DNA of 64,000 nucleotides, taken from positions 372,001-436,000 of the forward strand of contig CAVRIR010000005.1 in the NCBI GenBank assembly GCA_963721305.1, read 5' to 3'. Position 1 is the first letter of the stretch; the number at the start of each line of letters is the position of its first letter. The translations under genes and the position numbers were made by a program. A model generated the notes under the pieces. It made no database searches. It saw only the letters and a list, made by a program, of their open reading frames with translations, and was not told the DNA's origin. The stretch comes from DATAES01 sp963721305. GTDB taxonomy: Bacteria; Actinomycetota; Acidimicrobiia; Acidimicrobiales; JACDCH01. Of the stretch, positions 27,761 through 36,114 are shown in pieces.

Positions 27761-28243
27761 ATGGACACGAAGCCGCGTCGACTTCGGCGCGCCCTGTTCG
27801 CCATCGTGGGCGTCGCCATCCTCACGGCCAGTGCATCGGCCTGCGTGCCACCGGCCCCACAATCGCAGCCGGCCGTCAGCCCCGAGTCTCCCGACCGGGT
27901 GCACGCCGTTGCACTGGTCAACCAGTTCCGCGCCGCGAACGGACTGCCACCCCTCGTCGAGGCCAGTGACGCGGCGGGCAAGGCACAGTTCCAGGCGATC
28001 GCGATGGCCAACGCGGGGTCGATCTACCACTCCGACCTCGCGAGCGGGATCCAGCCCGGATGGACGACCCTCGGCGAGAACGTCGGCTACGGCAGCAGTG
28101 TCGACCAGGTGCAGGCCGCGATGGAGGCGTCCCCGCCCCACCGGGCGAACATGTTGTCGGGCGCGTTCGATCAGGTCGGCGTGGGTGTCGCGGTCGGCGC
28201 AAACGGACTCACCTATGTCGCCCAGGAATTCGTCGGCCGTTGA
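27761..28243 (+). CDS. CAP/SCP-domain secreted lipoprotein
   Basis: This 160-residue protein has a signal peptide with a lipobox-like ASAC. A small CAP (cysteine-rich secretory protein, SCP/PR1) domain follows: ALVNQFRAANGLPPL, YHSDLA, GENVGYGSSVDQV, HRANMLSGAFDQVGVGV. These are the usual CAP blocks, including the His/Glu cavity residues. Bacterial members are exported and their activity is mostly unknown. A likely ribosome site GAGGAG precedes the ATG. The 179-base upstream gap contains a short GGCCG/CGGCC hairpin but no clear promoter. Confidence 0.82.
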   Translation: MDTKPRRLRRALFAIVGVAILTASASACVPPAPQSQPAVSPESPDRVHAVALVNQFRAANGLPPLVEASDAAGKAQFQAIAMANAGSIYHSDLASGIQPGWTTLGENVGYGSSVDQVQAAMEASPPHRANMLSGAFDQVGVGVAVGANGLTYVAQEFVGR

Positions 28244-28261
28244 TCAGGCCGCCCGCGGACC

Positions 28262-28873
28262 TCAGGTCTCGGGCATCTCGCCGCGGCGCACGATCACGCG
28301 GTCGATGATGCCGTAGGTCTCGGCTTCATCCGGCTTGAACCAGCGGTCGCGATCGGAGTCGGCCTCGATCTGCTCGACCGCTTGGCCCGTGTGGAACGCG
28401 ATGCGCTCGGCCATGAGCCGCTTGATGTAGATCATCTGCTCGGCCTGGATCGCGATGTCGCTCGCCTGTCCCCGGATGCCGCCGGAGGGCTGATGCATCA
28501 TGATCCGAGCGTGCGGCAGCGAGTAACGCTTTCCCTGCGCGCCGGCGCACAGCAGGAACTGGCCCATCGACGCGGCAAGACCCATGCAGATGGTGCCGAC
28601 CTCGGGTTGGACGAACTGCATGGTGTCGTAGATGGCCATGCCGGCCGTGACGGACCCGCCGGGCGAGTTGATGTAGAGCCAGATCTCCTTGTCGGGATCG
28701 TCGCCTTCGAGGTAGAGCAACTGCGCCGTGATGAGGTTGGCGATGGCGTCGTCGACCTCGGTGCCGAGGAAGACGATGCGGTTGCGCAGGAGGCGATTGA
28801 AGACTTCGTTCTGCGGATCACCGAAGCCACCGGCCTGGGCGATCTCGCGGAGCATCGAGGGATCGAGCGTCAT
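28262..28873 (-). CDS. clpP: ATP-dependent Clp protease proteolytic subunit
   Basis: This 203-residue serine protease subunit degrades proteins unfolded by ClpX or ClpC. The catalytic triad is visible: Ser102 in GLAASMGQF, His127 in ARIMMHQPSGG and Asp in EADSDRDRW. YINSPGGSVTAGMAIYDTM and GIIDRVI are further family marks. The open frame extends upstream, but the ATG at 28873 gives a normal mature-type start. Actinobacteria usually have a clpP1-clpP2 pair behind tig; only one clpP and no tig is present here. Confidence 0.95.
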   Translation of the reverse strand: MTLDPSMLREIAQAGGFGDPQNEVFNRLLRNRIVFLGTEVDDAIANLITAQLLYLEGDDPDKEIWLYINSPGGSVTAGMAIYDTMQFVQPEVGTICMGLAASMGQFLLCAGAQGKRYSLPHARIMMHQPSGGIRGQASDIAIQAEQMIYIKRLMAERIAFHTGQAVEQIEADSDRDRWFKPDEAETYGIIDRVIVRRGEMPET

Positions 28874-28913
28874 GGGGCGAGAGGGTAGCGGCGGTACGGT
28901 CGAGTCCCCGCCC

Positions 28914-28987
28914 GCCGGCGTACTCCAACTGGCAGAGAGACCGGGTTTAGGTCCCGGGTAGTGCGAGTTCGAATCTCGCCGCCGGCA
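28914..28987 (+). tRNA. tRNA-like gene, anticodon UAG (Leu), short variable loop
   Basis: A 74-base cloverleaf can be folded. The acceptor GCCGGCG pairs with CGCCGGC. There is a 3-bp D-stem CTC/GAG with GG in the loop, and the anticodon stem CCGGG/CCCGG encloses TTTAGGT (anticodon TAG). The variable loop is 5 bases (GTAGT) and the T-arm is GCGAG-TTCGAAT-CTCGC. CCA is not encoded. The anticodon is that of leucine, but bacterial tRNA-Leu normally has a long variable arm and this one does not. Three bases rather than one join the D-stem to the anticodon stem. It is divergent from clpP. It may be atypical or not a normal elongator. Confidence 0.7.
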
Positions 28988-29176
28988 CTGAATCCCGACA
29001 CCAACTCGCCCGTACGGGCTCGGTCGTTGGTGCTGTCGCCTCGTCGCTGGCGCTTCCCTCGGCGACATTGCCAGCGTCGCCGGTGATCGCACGGCCGACG
29101 CAGCCCCCGTTCGAGACCGCCCGTCGTTTCGCGACCGGTTGCACGTGCGACGGGTGCCGCGTGGGACGATCGCCGC

Positions 29177-29473
29177 ATGATTGCTGCGTTTTCGATCACA
29201 CCGTTGGGGGTCGGGGAGTCGGTCAGCGCCTCGGTCGTGGATGCGGTTCGGATCGTTCGGGAGTCCGGACTGCCGAACGAGACCAACGCCATGTTCACCA
29301 ACGTCGAGGGCGAGTGGGACGACGTGATGGGCCTCATCAAGCAATGCGTCGACAAGGTGGCCGAGGTCGCACCGCGCGTCAGCCTCGTCATCAAGATCGA
29401 CCACCGCCCCGGCTCGGTGGACGCATTGCACCACAAGGTCGACGTGATCGAGTCGCGACTCAGGCAGGACTGA
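29177..29473 (+). CDS. Thiamine-binding / MTH1187 family protein (DUF77)
   Basis: This 98-residue ferredoxin-like-fold protein begins MIAAFSITPLGVGESVSASV. It contains MFTNVEGEWDDVMGLIKQC and ends VIKIDHRPGS. This is the YqgV/MTH1187 family (DUF77), whose members bind thiamine or a related ligand and form tetramers. It is followed by nei1 after 4 bases, so they are cotranscribed. A role in thiamine binding is from family knowledge only. Confidence 0.82.
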   Translation: MIAAFSITPLGVGESVSASVVDAVRIVRESGLPNETNAMFTNVEGEWDDVMGLIKQCVDKVAEVAPRVSLVIKIDHRPGSVDALHHKVDVIESRLRQD

Positions 29474-29477
29474 CGCA

Positions 29478-30239
29478 TTGCCCGAGGGCCACACCCTGCA
29501 CCGGCTCGCGCGCGATCAACGGAAGGACCTGCGCGGTCACAAGGTCATCGTGTCGTCGCCGCAGGGACGGTTCGTCGAGAGCGCCGCGCTCCTCGACGGT
29601 CACGTCATCGAACGGGTCGACGCGTACGGCAAGCACCTGTTCACACGATTCGACTCGGGCGACATCCTCCACGTCCACCTCGGACTCATCGGCAAGTTCG
29701 GTCGGCAGCCGTCGCCACCCCAGGATCCGGTCGGGATCGTCCGCCTCCGCATCGAAGGACCGACCGCGACGTGGGACCTCCGCGGGCCGACCGTGTGCCG
29801 CATCGTCGACCCGCTCGAGGCCAAGCGCGTGATCGCCACGCTCGGACCCGATCCGCTCCGGCGAGGTGCCGATCGCGACCGGTTCGTCGACGCGGTGCTG
29901 CGCTCGTCCAAGCCGATCGGAGCGCTGCTGCTCGACCAGTCGGTCATCGCCGGCATCGGCAACGTGTTCCGCGCCGAGGTGCTGTACGTGCTCGGGATCC
30001 ATCCCGCCACGCCCGGTGACCAGCTCGACCGCGCGACCGTCGAGGCGATGTGGGACACGCTGGCGCGGTGGCTGCGCGACGGCGTGCGCCGCAACCGCAT
30101 CGTCACGAACACGCTCGCCGATCCTCTGCACGTGTACCACCACGACGTCTGCGGCAACTGCGGCGCGCCGACGATCGCGCTCGACGTGGGCGGTCGCAGG
30201 ATCGACGTGTGCCCGATGTGCCAACCTGCGCCCCTGTGA
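29478..30239 (+). CDS. nei1: Fpg/Nei-family DNA glycosylase
   Basis: This 253-residue base-excision repair glycosylase/AP lyase starts with TTG and reads PEGHTLHRLARDQRKDLRG. The N-terminal Pro is the catalytic nucleophile and the Glu next to it is also conserved. PEGHT marks the Nei1-type group. A helix-two-turn-helix follows (DQSVIAGIGNVFRAEVLY). The zinc finger is CGNCG and CPMCQ at the C-terminus. In M. tuberculosis nei1 also lies close to clpP and tig, matching this location. It likely removes oxidised pyrimidines. Confidence 0.9.
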   Translation: MPEGHTLHRLARDQRKDLRGHKVIVSSPQGRFVESAALLDGHVIERVDAYGKHLFTRFDSGDILHVHLGLIGKFGRQPSPPQDPVGIVRLRIEGPTATWDLRGPTVCRIVDPLEAKRVIATLGPDPLRRGADRDRFVDAVLRSSKPIGALLLDQSVIAGIGNVFRAEVLYVLGIHPATPGDQLDRATVEAMWDTLARWLRDGVRRNRIVTNTLADPLHVYHHDVCGNCGAPTIALDVGGRRIDVCPMCQPAPL

Positions 30240-31246
30240 GCATTCACGATCTGACGACTCCCACCCTGCTCGTCGAGCGCGATGCCTTCGAGCACAACGT
30301 CCGCACGATGGGCGAGGCATGGCCGGGCACGAAGCTGCGACCCCACGTCAAGGCGTGGAAGTCGACCTCGTTGGCTCGCCACCTCCATGCGCTCGGCCAC
30401 ACCGGCTTCTGCTGCGCGACGCCGCGCGAGCTGGAGGGCATGGCCGCGGCCCGTCTCGGCGACGACCTCTTGCTCGCCAACCAGACGTTGCACGCCGGCG
30501 CCGAACGGCTCGGGCAGGTCGCCCGCACGACCGGCGCACGCGTCACGGTCGCGGTCGACTCCGACGAGACGATCGACGCGGCCGCGAAGGGCGGCATCCG
30601 CGAGGTCCTCATCGACGTGATGGTCGGCATGCCTCGGTGCGGCTGCAACCCGGAGGACGTCGGCCGCCTCACCGATCTCGCGCGCTCGAAGGGGCTCGAG
30701 GTTCGCGGCGTCATGGGGTATGAGGGCCACCTCATGATGGAGCCCGCCGAGACGAAGGCCGAGAAGGTCGAGGCGGCGATGCACGAGCTCCTCGCCGCGC
30801 ACGATGTGGTCGGGGGCGACATCGTGTCGGGTGGCGGCACCGGCACATGGCAGACCAACAAGTGGGTCACCGAACTGCAGGCAGGCTCGTTCGCGCTGAT
30901 GGACACCGACTACGGCAAGTCAGGCCTTCCCTTCCAGCAGGCGTTGTACGTGTGGGCGACGGTGATCTCCGTGAACCCGAAGGGCTGGGCCGTGCTCGAC
31001 GCGGGATTGAAGGCCTTGGCGATGGATCACGGCAACCCCACGGTGGTCGGCGGCGACCTGTGGTTCGTGTCCGACGAGCACACGACGTTCTCAGCATCGG
31101 ACGGCGCTGCTCCGCCGAAGGTCGGTGACCGTGTGCGCATCGTCCCCGCGCACATCGATCCGACGATCGCGAAGCACGAACGCATGCACGTGATCGACGG
31201 CGAGGAAGTGGTGGACGAATGGGCGGTCGATCTGCGTCACTGGTGA
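30236..31246 (+). CDS. D-threonine aldolase-like PLP enzyme (DSD1 / alanine racemase N-domain)
   Basis: This 336-residue fold-type III PLP enzyme has the cofactor Lys39 in LRPHVKAWKS and a barrel with VDVMVGMPRCG and GYEGHLM. A C-terminal domain has the metal site PAHIDPT. D-threonine aldolase binds its metal through His-x-Asp, whereas D-serine dehydratase uses His-x-Cys; the HID here favours a D-threonine-aldolase-like role, splitting beta-hydroxy-D-amino acids to glycine and an aldehyde. The GTG overlaps the nei1 stop by 4 bases. Substrate is an inference. Confidence 0.78.
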   Translation: MSIHDLTTPTLLVERDAFEHNVRTMGEAWPGTKLRPHVKAWKSTSLARHLHALGHTGFCCATPRELEGMAAARLGDDLLLANQTLHAGAERLGQVARTTGARVTVAVDSDETIDAAAKGGIREVLIDVMVGMPRCGCNPEDVGRLTDLARSKGLEVRGVMGYEGHLMMEPAETKAEKVEAAMHELLAAHDVVGGDIVSGGGTGTWQTNKWVTELQAGSFALMDTDYGKSGLPFQQALYVWATVISVNPKGWAVLDAGLKALAMDHGNPTVVGGDLWFVSDEHTTFSASDGAAPPKVGDRVRIVPAHIDPTIAKHERMHVIDGEEVVDEWAVDLRHW

Positions 31247-31827
31247 GCGCGCAAGCGCTCCGCCAGCGCACGAAACGCTCGACCGCGATGGCTGATCGCG
31301 TGCTTCTCGTCCGCAGACATCTCGGCGAAGGTCCGTCCATCGCCTTCGTCGGGCACGAACACCGGGTCGTAGCCGAAGCCGTTGTCACCGCGAGGACCGA
31401 GCGCGATCGTCCCGCCGACCGATCCGTCCGCGATCATCTCGCGACCGTCGGGAAAGCGCGCCATCGCGACGGTGCGGAACCGCGCCTTGCGCTCCTCCGG
31501 CTCAGGAAGATCGCTCAGCGCGTCGAGCAGCTTCATCACGTTGTCGACGTACGTGGCGCGCTCGCCGGCGAACCGAGCGCTCAGCACACCCGGCGCGCCA
31601 CCGAGCGACTCGACCTCCAACCCGGTGTCGTCCGCCACGGACGCGATGCCTGTGGCTGAGCACAACGCGACGGCCTTGAGTCGGGCATTGCCTTCGAGCG
31701 TCTCGGCATCCTCGACGACCTCCGGCACGTCGTCGGGTCGCGCCAGCAGCTCGATGTCTGACGACGACAGGATCGCCGCGATCTCCCCCACCTTGTCGGG
31801 GTTGGCGGAGGCGCAGACCAACTGCAT
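31237..31827 (-). CDS. rdgB: Non-canonical purine NTP pyrophosphatase (RdgB/HAM1)
   Basis: This 196-residue house-cleaning enzyme hydrolyses dITP, XTP and similar nucleotides to monophosphates. It has SANPDKVGEI at the N-terminus, VADDTGLEVESLGGAPGV, GFGYDPVF and AISHRGRA at the end, the standard sequence of blocks. The ATG shares one base with the rph stop (TGATG), so translation is coupled. The order murI - phosphodiesterase - rph - rdgB matches M. tuberculosis Rv1338-Rv1341. Confidence 0.93.
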   Translation of the reverse strand: MQLVCASANPDKVGEIAAILSSSDIELLARPDDVPEVVEDAETLEGNARLKAVALCSATGIASVADDTGLEVESLGGAPGVLSARFAGERATYVDNVMKLLDALSDLPEPEERKARFRTVAMARFPDGREMIADGSVGGTIALGPRGDNGFGYDPVFVPDEGDGRTFAEMSADEKHAISHRGRAFRALAERLRAHQ

Positions 31828-32570
31828 CAGCGGCTCGCGGGACGCGGCGGCGGCGCCTCGGACGTCATCTCCTGCTGCAAGAGCACGATCTCCTCGATCC
31901 CCGCAATGCCGAAGTCGAGCAACGAGCCGAGCTCGTCGCGGCTGAACGGCAGTCCTTCGGCCGTGCCCTGCACCTCGATGAACCGCCCGGACCCGGTCAT
32001 CACGACGTTCATGTCGACCTCGGCAACAACGTCCTCGGAGTACGCGAGGTCGAGCATCGGCGCTCCACCGACGATGCCGACACTGATGGCTGCGCACGGT
32101 TCACGCAACGGTTGCTCGCCGATCACACCGGACTGCGTCAACCGTGCGAGCGCGTCGTGCAACGCGAGATAACCACCACAGATGGACGCGGTACGGGTGC
32201 CCCCGTCGGCTTGCAGCACGTCGCAGTCGACGATGACCTGCCGCTCACCCAGCGCGACCATGTCGCACACCGCACGCAACGAACGTCCGATGAGTCGTTG
32301 GATCTCCTGCGTGCGTCCGGACGGACGGCCTTCCTTCACTTCACGACGGACGCGTTCCGGCGAAGAGCCCGGCAACATCGAGTACTCGGCGGTGACCCAG
32401 CCCTTGCCGCGACCGCGCATCCACCGCGGCACGTCGTCGTCAACGGATGCGGTGCACAACACGCGCGTACGTCCGAACGAGACGAGCACGGATCCGGCCG
32501 CCGCCTCCGTGAAGTCGCGCTCGAAGGTGATCGGTCGCAGCTCGTCTGGCTGCCGCCCGTCGATTCTCAT
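31827..32570 (-). CDS. rph: Ribonuclease PH
   Basis: This 247-residue phosphorolytic exoribonuclease trims tRNA 3' ends. It starts MRIDGRQPDELRPITF and has RTRVLCTASV, SMLPGSSPERVRRE, SGRTQEIQRLIGRSLRA and DCDVLQADGGTRTASI, all hallmark blocks, including the Arg residues of the phosphate site. It lies 10 bases after the phosphodiesterase gene and overlaps rdgB by one base. Confidence 0.96.
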   Translation of the reverse strand: MRIDGRQPDELRPITFERDFTEAAAGSVLVSFGRTRVLCTASVDDDVPRWMRGRGKGWVTAEYSMLPGSSPERVRREVKEGRPSGRTQEIQRLIGRSLRAVCDMVALGERQVIVDCDVLQADGGTRTASICGGYLALHDALARLTQSGVIGEQPLREPCAAISVGIVGGAPMLDLAYSEDVVAEVDMNVVMTGSGRFIEVQGTAEGLPFSRDELGSLLDFGIAGIEEIVLLQQEMTSEAPPPRPASR

Positions 32571-32580
32571 TCGTTGATCC

Positions 32581-33321
32581 TCATATCTCGACCTTCATGT
32601 GGGGAACCGCGACGTCGACGTCGTTGCCGAACGCCTCGGACGCTTGCACGCGTGGTAGCTCAGGATCGGTACCCGGCGCGAGATGGGTGATGACGAGCCG
32701 GTCCGCACCTGCGTCGCGCGCGAGTCGTCCTGCTTCTCGTGGCGTGAGGTGCGTGAACGTACCCGCCTGTTCCTCTCGCAGCGTCGCCTCGCACAGCGCA
32801 ACGTCGATGTCGTCGCCGAGCGAGGACATCGGCCACTGTGCGCCGGTGTCGGCGGAGTAAACGAGCGTCCGCCCGTCGATCAGATCGTCGACGCGGATCG
32901 CGAGCGTCTCGACGGGGTGGTCCGTCTCTGCGCACGTGAACCGCAACGAGCCGATCTCGAAGGTCGAGCCGTCGGTGACGGTCTGCCAGTCGTACGTCGG
33001 CGTGACCTTGGTGGCCCGTGCCGCCTCGAGCCGTTCACGCGTCTCCGCCGTGCCGAACACCGGCATCCCCCGGCGGTGCACGTAGTGCTCGAGCGCGACG
33101 TGGGCGACCGTCAGCTCGAGCCAATGATCGGGATGCGCGTGGCTCGTCACCGCGCCGGTCAGCTCCGCGAGCGACACGTGCTGTTGCACGTTCGCGAGCG
33201 TGCCGGGACCACAGTCGATCCACACGTGCGTGTCGTCGCTCGAGACGAGGTAGCCGCTGCAGGCTTGTCCCGGTCCCGGGTACGAGCCCGAACAACCGAG
33301 GATCGTCAAGGTCAATCCCAT
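32581..33321 (-). CDS. MBL-fold hydrolase, Rv1339-like cyclic-nucleotide phosphodiesterase
   Basis: This 246-residue metallo-beta-lactamase-fold protein has the metal motif SHAHPDHW (HxHxDH) and further His or Asp ligands in TDHPVE, SADTG and ITHLAPG. It sits between murI and rph, exactly as Rv1339 does in M. tuberculosis. Rv1339 is reported to be an atypical class II cAMP phosphodiesterase, so that role is likely here by homology and position. The ATG overlaps the murI stop by 10 bases. Other MBL functions, such as RNase Z-like activity, remain possible. Confidence 0.82.
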   Translation of the reverse strand: MGLTLTILGCSGSYPGPGQACSGYLVSSDDTHVWIDCGPGTLANVQQHVSLAELTGAVTSHAHPDHWLELTVAHVALEHYVHRRGMPVFGTAETRERLEAARATKVTPTYDWQTVTDGSTFEIGSLRFTCAETDHPVETLAIRVDDLIDGRTLVYSADTGAQWPMSSLGDDIDVALCEATLREEQAGTFTHLTPREAGRLARDAGADRLVITHLAPGTDPELPRVQASEAFGNDVDVAVPHMKVEI

Positions 33322-34127
33322 CTCACGGGCTCCGCGTGTGCGAGCTCAGGACCGAACAGGCGACCGCCCAACGTCGAGAACCACGCGGTGTCGCCCGACG
33401 AAAAGAACCGATGTTGCGCCCCGCCGCCCACCGCCGACTTCGTTGCTTCGAGCTCGGTGCCGTTCAGCATGCGACGGACCTCGAACGCGGTCTCGTCGGC
33501 TGACGACACGAGCACCACGTCTCGTCCCATCACGTCGCTGATCGTACGGGCGAGATAGGGGTAGTGCGTGCAACCGAACAACAGCGTGTCGACCTTCGCG
33601 TCACGCACGGGCGCAAGCAATCGTTCAGCGAGCACGTGGACCTGATCACTCGACGTGTCGCCGCGTTCGACGAACTCGACGAAGCCGGGACACGCCGCGC
33701 ACGTGAGCTCGACATCGGCGTGCGTGGCTTCGACGGCGCGGTGGTACGCACCGGAGCCGATCGTGCCGACCGTGCCGATGACCCCGACCCTCCCCGTGCG
33801 TGTCGCGCTGATGAGTGATCGCACGCCCGGCTCGATCACGTCGATCACCGGAATGGGCAGCTCGGCGTGCAATTCGTCGATGGCGGCGGCGGACGCGGTA
33901 TTGCAGGCGACGACGAGCAGCTTCACGTCGTGCTCGTCGATGAGATAGCGGCTGATCTGCTGCGCGAAACCTTGCACCTCGCCGAGGTCTCGAGGACCGT
34001 ACGGATACCGACCCGTGTCGCCGACGTAGACGAGCCGCTCGTCGGGAAGGAGGTCGATCACGGCGCGGGCGACGGTGAGTCCGCCGAAGCCGGAGTCGAA
34101 CATCCCGATCGGACGTGCATCGGCCAC
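33312..34127 (-). CDS. murI: Glutamate racemase
   Basis: This 271-residue enzyme makes D-glutamate for peptidoglycan. It starts with GTG and has GMFDSGFGGLTVARA, the two catalytic Cys in VVACNTASAA and FGCTHYPYL, and a conserved GVIGTVGTI. It is the first gene of a minus-strand run murI - phosphodiesterase - rph - rdgB. In M. tuberculosis cysM and a rhomboid gene precede it; here the upstream neighbour is unrelated accessory DNA. Confidence 0.95.
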   Translation of the reverse strand: MADARPIGMFDSGFGGLTVARAVIDLLPDERLVYVGDTGRYPYGPRDLGEVQGFAQQISRYLIDEHDVKLLVVACNTASAAAIDELHAELPIPVIDVIEPGVRSLISATRTGRVGVIGTVGTIGSGAYHRAVEATHADVELTCAACPGFVEFVERGDTSSDQVHVLAERLLAPVRDAKVDTLLFGCTHYPYLARTISDVMGRDVVLVSSADETAFEVRRMLNGTELEATKSAVGGGAQHRFFSSGDTAWFSTLGGRLFGPELAHAEPVRWD

Positions 34128-34336
34128 CGGGCGACGAGGCTACGGGAGCACGGATGGGTCCGCCGCCATGACGCGACAAACGGTCGTTACCAAAACCCGC
34201 GTCGCCCATGCCGATCCGAGCCTGTCGCCCCGGAGAACGTCGAAGTCAGGCCTCGACCGTCTCCAAGATGGCGTCGAGGATTCTTTCGATTTAGTCCGTT
34301 GAGATCGGGAGCTCAAGCGCCGAGGCTGATTGCGAG

Positions 34337-35920
34337 CTACGGATGTCGATAGATAGCTATAGACGCGCGGTTCACGAGCGTCGCGCTCTCCCGCACGAAG
34401 CCCAGATCTTTGAGTTCCTTGACGAGGTCGAGCCGGAAGGGTCGATAGTTGGTCGGATCGGGGTTGTGTTCGAAGACGAGCACTCGATCGGCCCCGCTTA
34501 CCAGTCGCGCCACTGTCTGTTCTTGAATGCCGATCGCGAAGACCTGCAGGCGGCTGTCGAGAAACCGAGGTGCAAAGCCTGGAGCAGCGGCGGGCATGGC
34601 TTGGATCTGTGCGGGCAGGTCGTCGTTGAACGCGAAAGAGAACGCCGTCGTCCACTGGATCAAGACCACATCATGTGGACCGATCGTCTCCATGACCGTA
34701 CGGGTACCGGCGAGCCACCCAGGCGGGTACGGGCGACGAACTCCGATGGGCGTGAGGAGCAGTAGCACAGCACAGGAAAACGCGAGAACATCGAACCCGA
34801 TCCTCATTCGGCCACTGCGTTGGGCGGACACCCGACGGACGCGTTGAAGCACGACGGCGACTCCGAACGCCACGATCGGCACCATCCAGAGCGTGACCCG
34901 GAGCGCGTCATTGTTCGGTCCGAACGGCACCTTCTGCAGGAGTGATCCGACAAATGCCAACACCACCAACACGATCATGAGACGCGCCGCGATCGCGCGG
35001 CGGCCCCGACCCACGGCTGCGGCAATCAACCCGAAGGCCACCACTACGACGCACCCAGCACGGAACCAAGCCGGGCCTCCGGGGAAGACGGCGGTGATGC
35101 GGGTCAGATGATGGAACGTCTCCCGGAGGAGAATCGCCGGGTTGAGCGTGGCCGGCAGGAAGGCGTCATACCCGCTGAATGTTGCAGTGAGGATGGACGC
35201 GTTGTACGTACGGTCCTCGGCTGCGAACAGTGCGACGATCCCCACCGCCTGCGCCGCCACCGCAGCAACGCGCACCCGTAGGTCACGTCGCGGGTGCAGG
35301 ACGACAATGACCGCAGCACCGATAGCGATGAGCAACGCGAATGAGCTGAAGGAGGCAACGAGCATCGATCCGAGGAACCACGCGACCGCGGTGGCGACTC
35401 CCCAGGACTTGCGCGCAAGCCAAGGCACGGCGACCGTGACCGCCAGCACGAACAGCACTTCCGTCGTGTATGCCTTGACCCGGCCCGAGTAGACGATGTG
35501 CGTGGCCGACACCACGAGTGCCGAACCCAACAGCGTGGCCACCGACCGAGCGAAGCCGAACCGACGCAGGACCAGATACAACGCCGGCGGTCCGAGGGAT
35601 CCGGCGATCAACGCTGGCGTGATCACGTTTGTGATCGTGTGACCGACCAGTCGACTCCACAGCATCAACTCGAGTCCGAAACCCGGTTGGGTCTGGCCGA
35701 ACGTCAACAACTGCGAGAACGAGCCCCTGGTGGCGCCGAAAGCTTGCCATGCGTCGTCGTAGAACAGCCCATCAGAAGGGAACTGTCGCCGGTAGAGGTA
35801 CGCCACGATGCCGAGAGCAACCGCGATCGCGGCGTCGGGCCACCAAGCACGACTCGACCCGGGGGCTGAGATCGTCCGGTCTGAATTCGACTCACGCTCT
35901 CCGGTGACGATTGTCGTCAT
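34337..35920 (-). CDS. Polytopic membrane protein, GT-C glycosyltransferase-like
   Basis: This 527-residue protein has about ten to twelve hydrophobic helices and a C-terminal soluble domain of about 120 residues. Directly after the first helix comes FYDDAWQAF, an acidic pair in the position used for metal or substrate binding by GT-C glycosyltransferases (the PMT/ArnT-like fold), which use lipid-linked sugars. The residues HIVYSGRVKAYTTEVLF also fit that group. It is a single gene with gaps of about 200 bases on both sides and is the first gene of the accessory block. No substrate can be given. Confidence 0.6.
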   Translation of the reverse strand: MTTIVTGERESNSDRTISAPGSSRAWWPDAAIAVALGIVAYLYRRQFPSDGLFYDDAWQAFGATRGSFSQLLTFGQTQPGFGLELMLWSRLVGHTITNVITPALIAGSLGPPALYLVLRRFGFARSVATLLGSALVVSATHIVYSGRVKAYTTEVLFVLAVTVAVPWLARKSWGVATAVAWFLGSMLVASFSSFALLIAIGAAVIVVLHPRRDLRVRVAAVAAQAVGIVALFAAEDRTYNASILTATFSGYDAFLPATLNPAILLRETFHHLTRITAVFPGGPAWFRAGCVVVVAFGLIAAAVGRGRRAIAARLMIVLVVLAFVGSLLQKVPFGPNNDALRVTLWMVPIVAFGVAVVLQRVRRVSAQRSGRMRIGFDVLAFSCAVLLLLTPIGVRRPYPPGWLAGTRTVMETIGPHDVVLIQWTTAFSFAFNDDLPAQIQAMPAAAPGFAPRFLDSRLQVFAIGIQEQTVARLVSGADRVLVFEHNPDPTNYRPFRLDLVKELKDLGFVRESATLVNRASIAIYRHP

Positions 35921-36114
35921 GCGGTTTGACCTCAGCCTCGCGTGTCAACCGCTTCGACAATCACGCAAACAGCCATGCCCCGCTGCGCCATGCCGCCCGA
36001 CCCCGACGAGCCTACTTCGCTACGAAGGCGCAGCCGTTCGCTGACAGATAGCGTCGAAGTGCCCTTCCCGCCGCTCCCATCCGGCCATCCCGCTGGGGGC
36101 ACGACTGCGGGACG

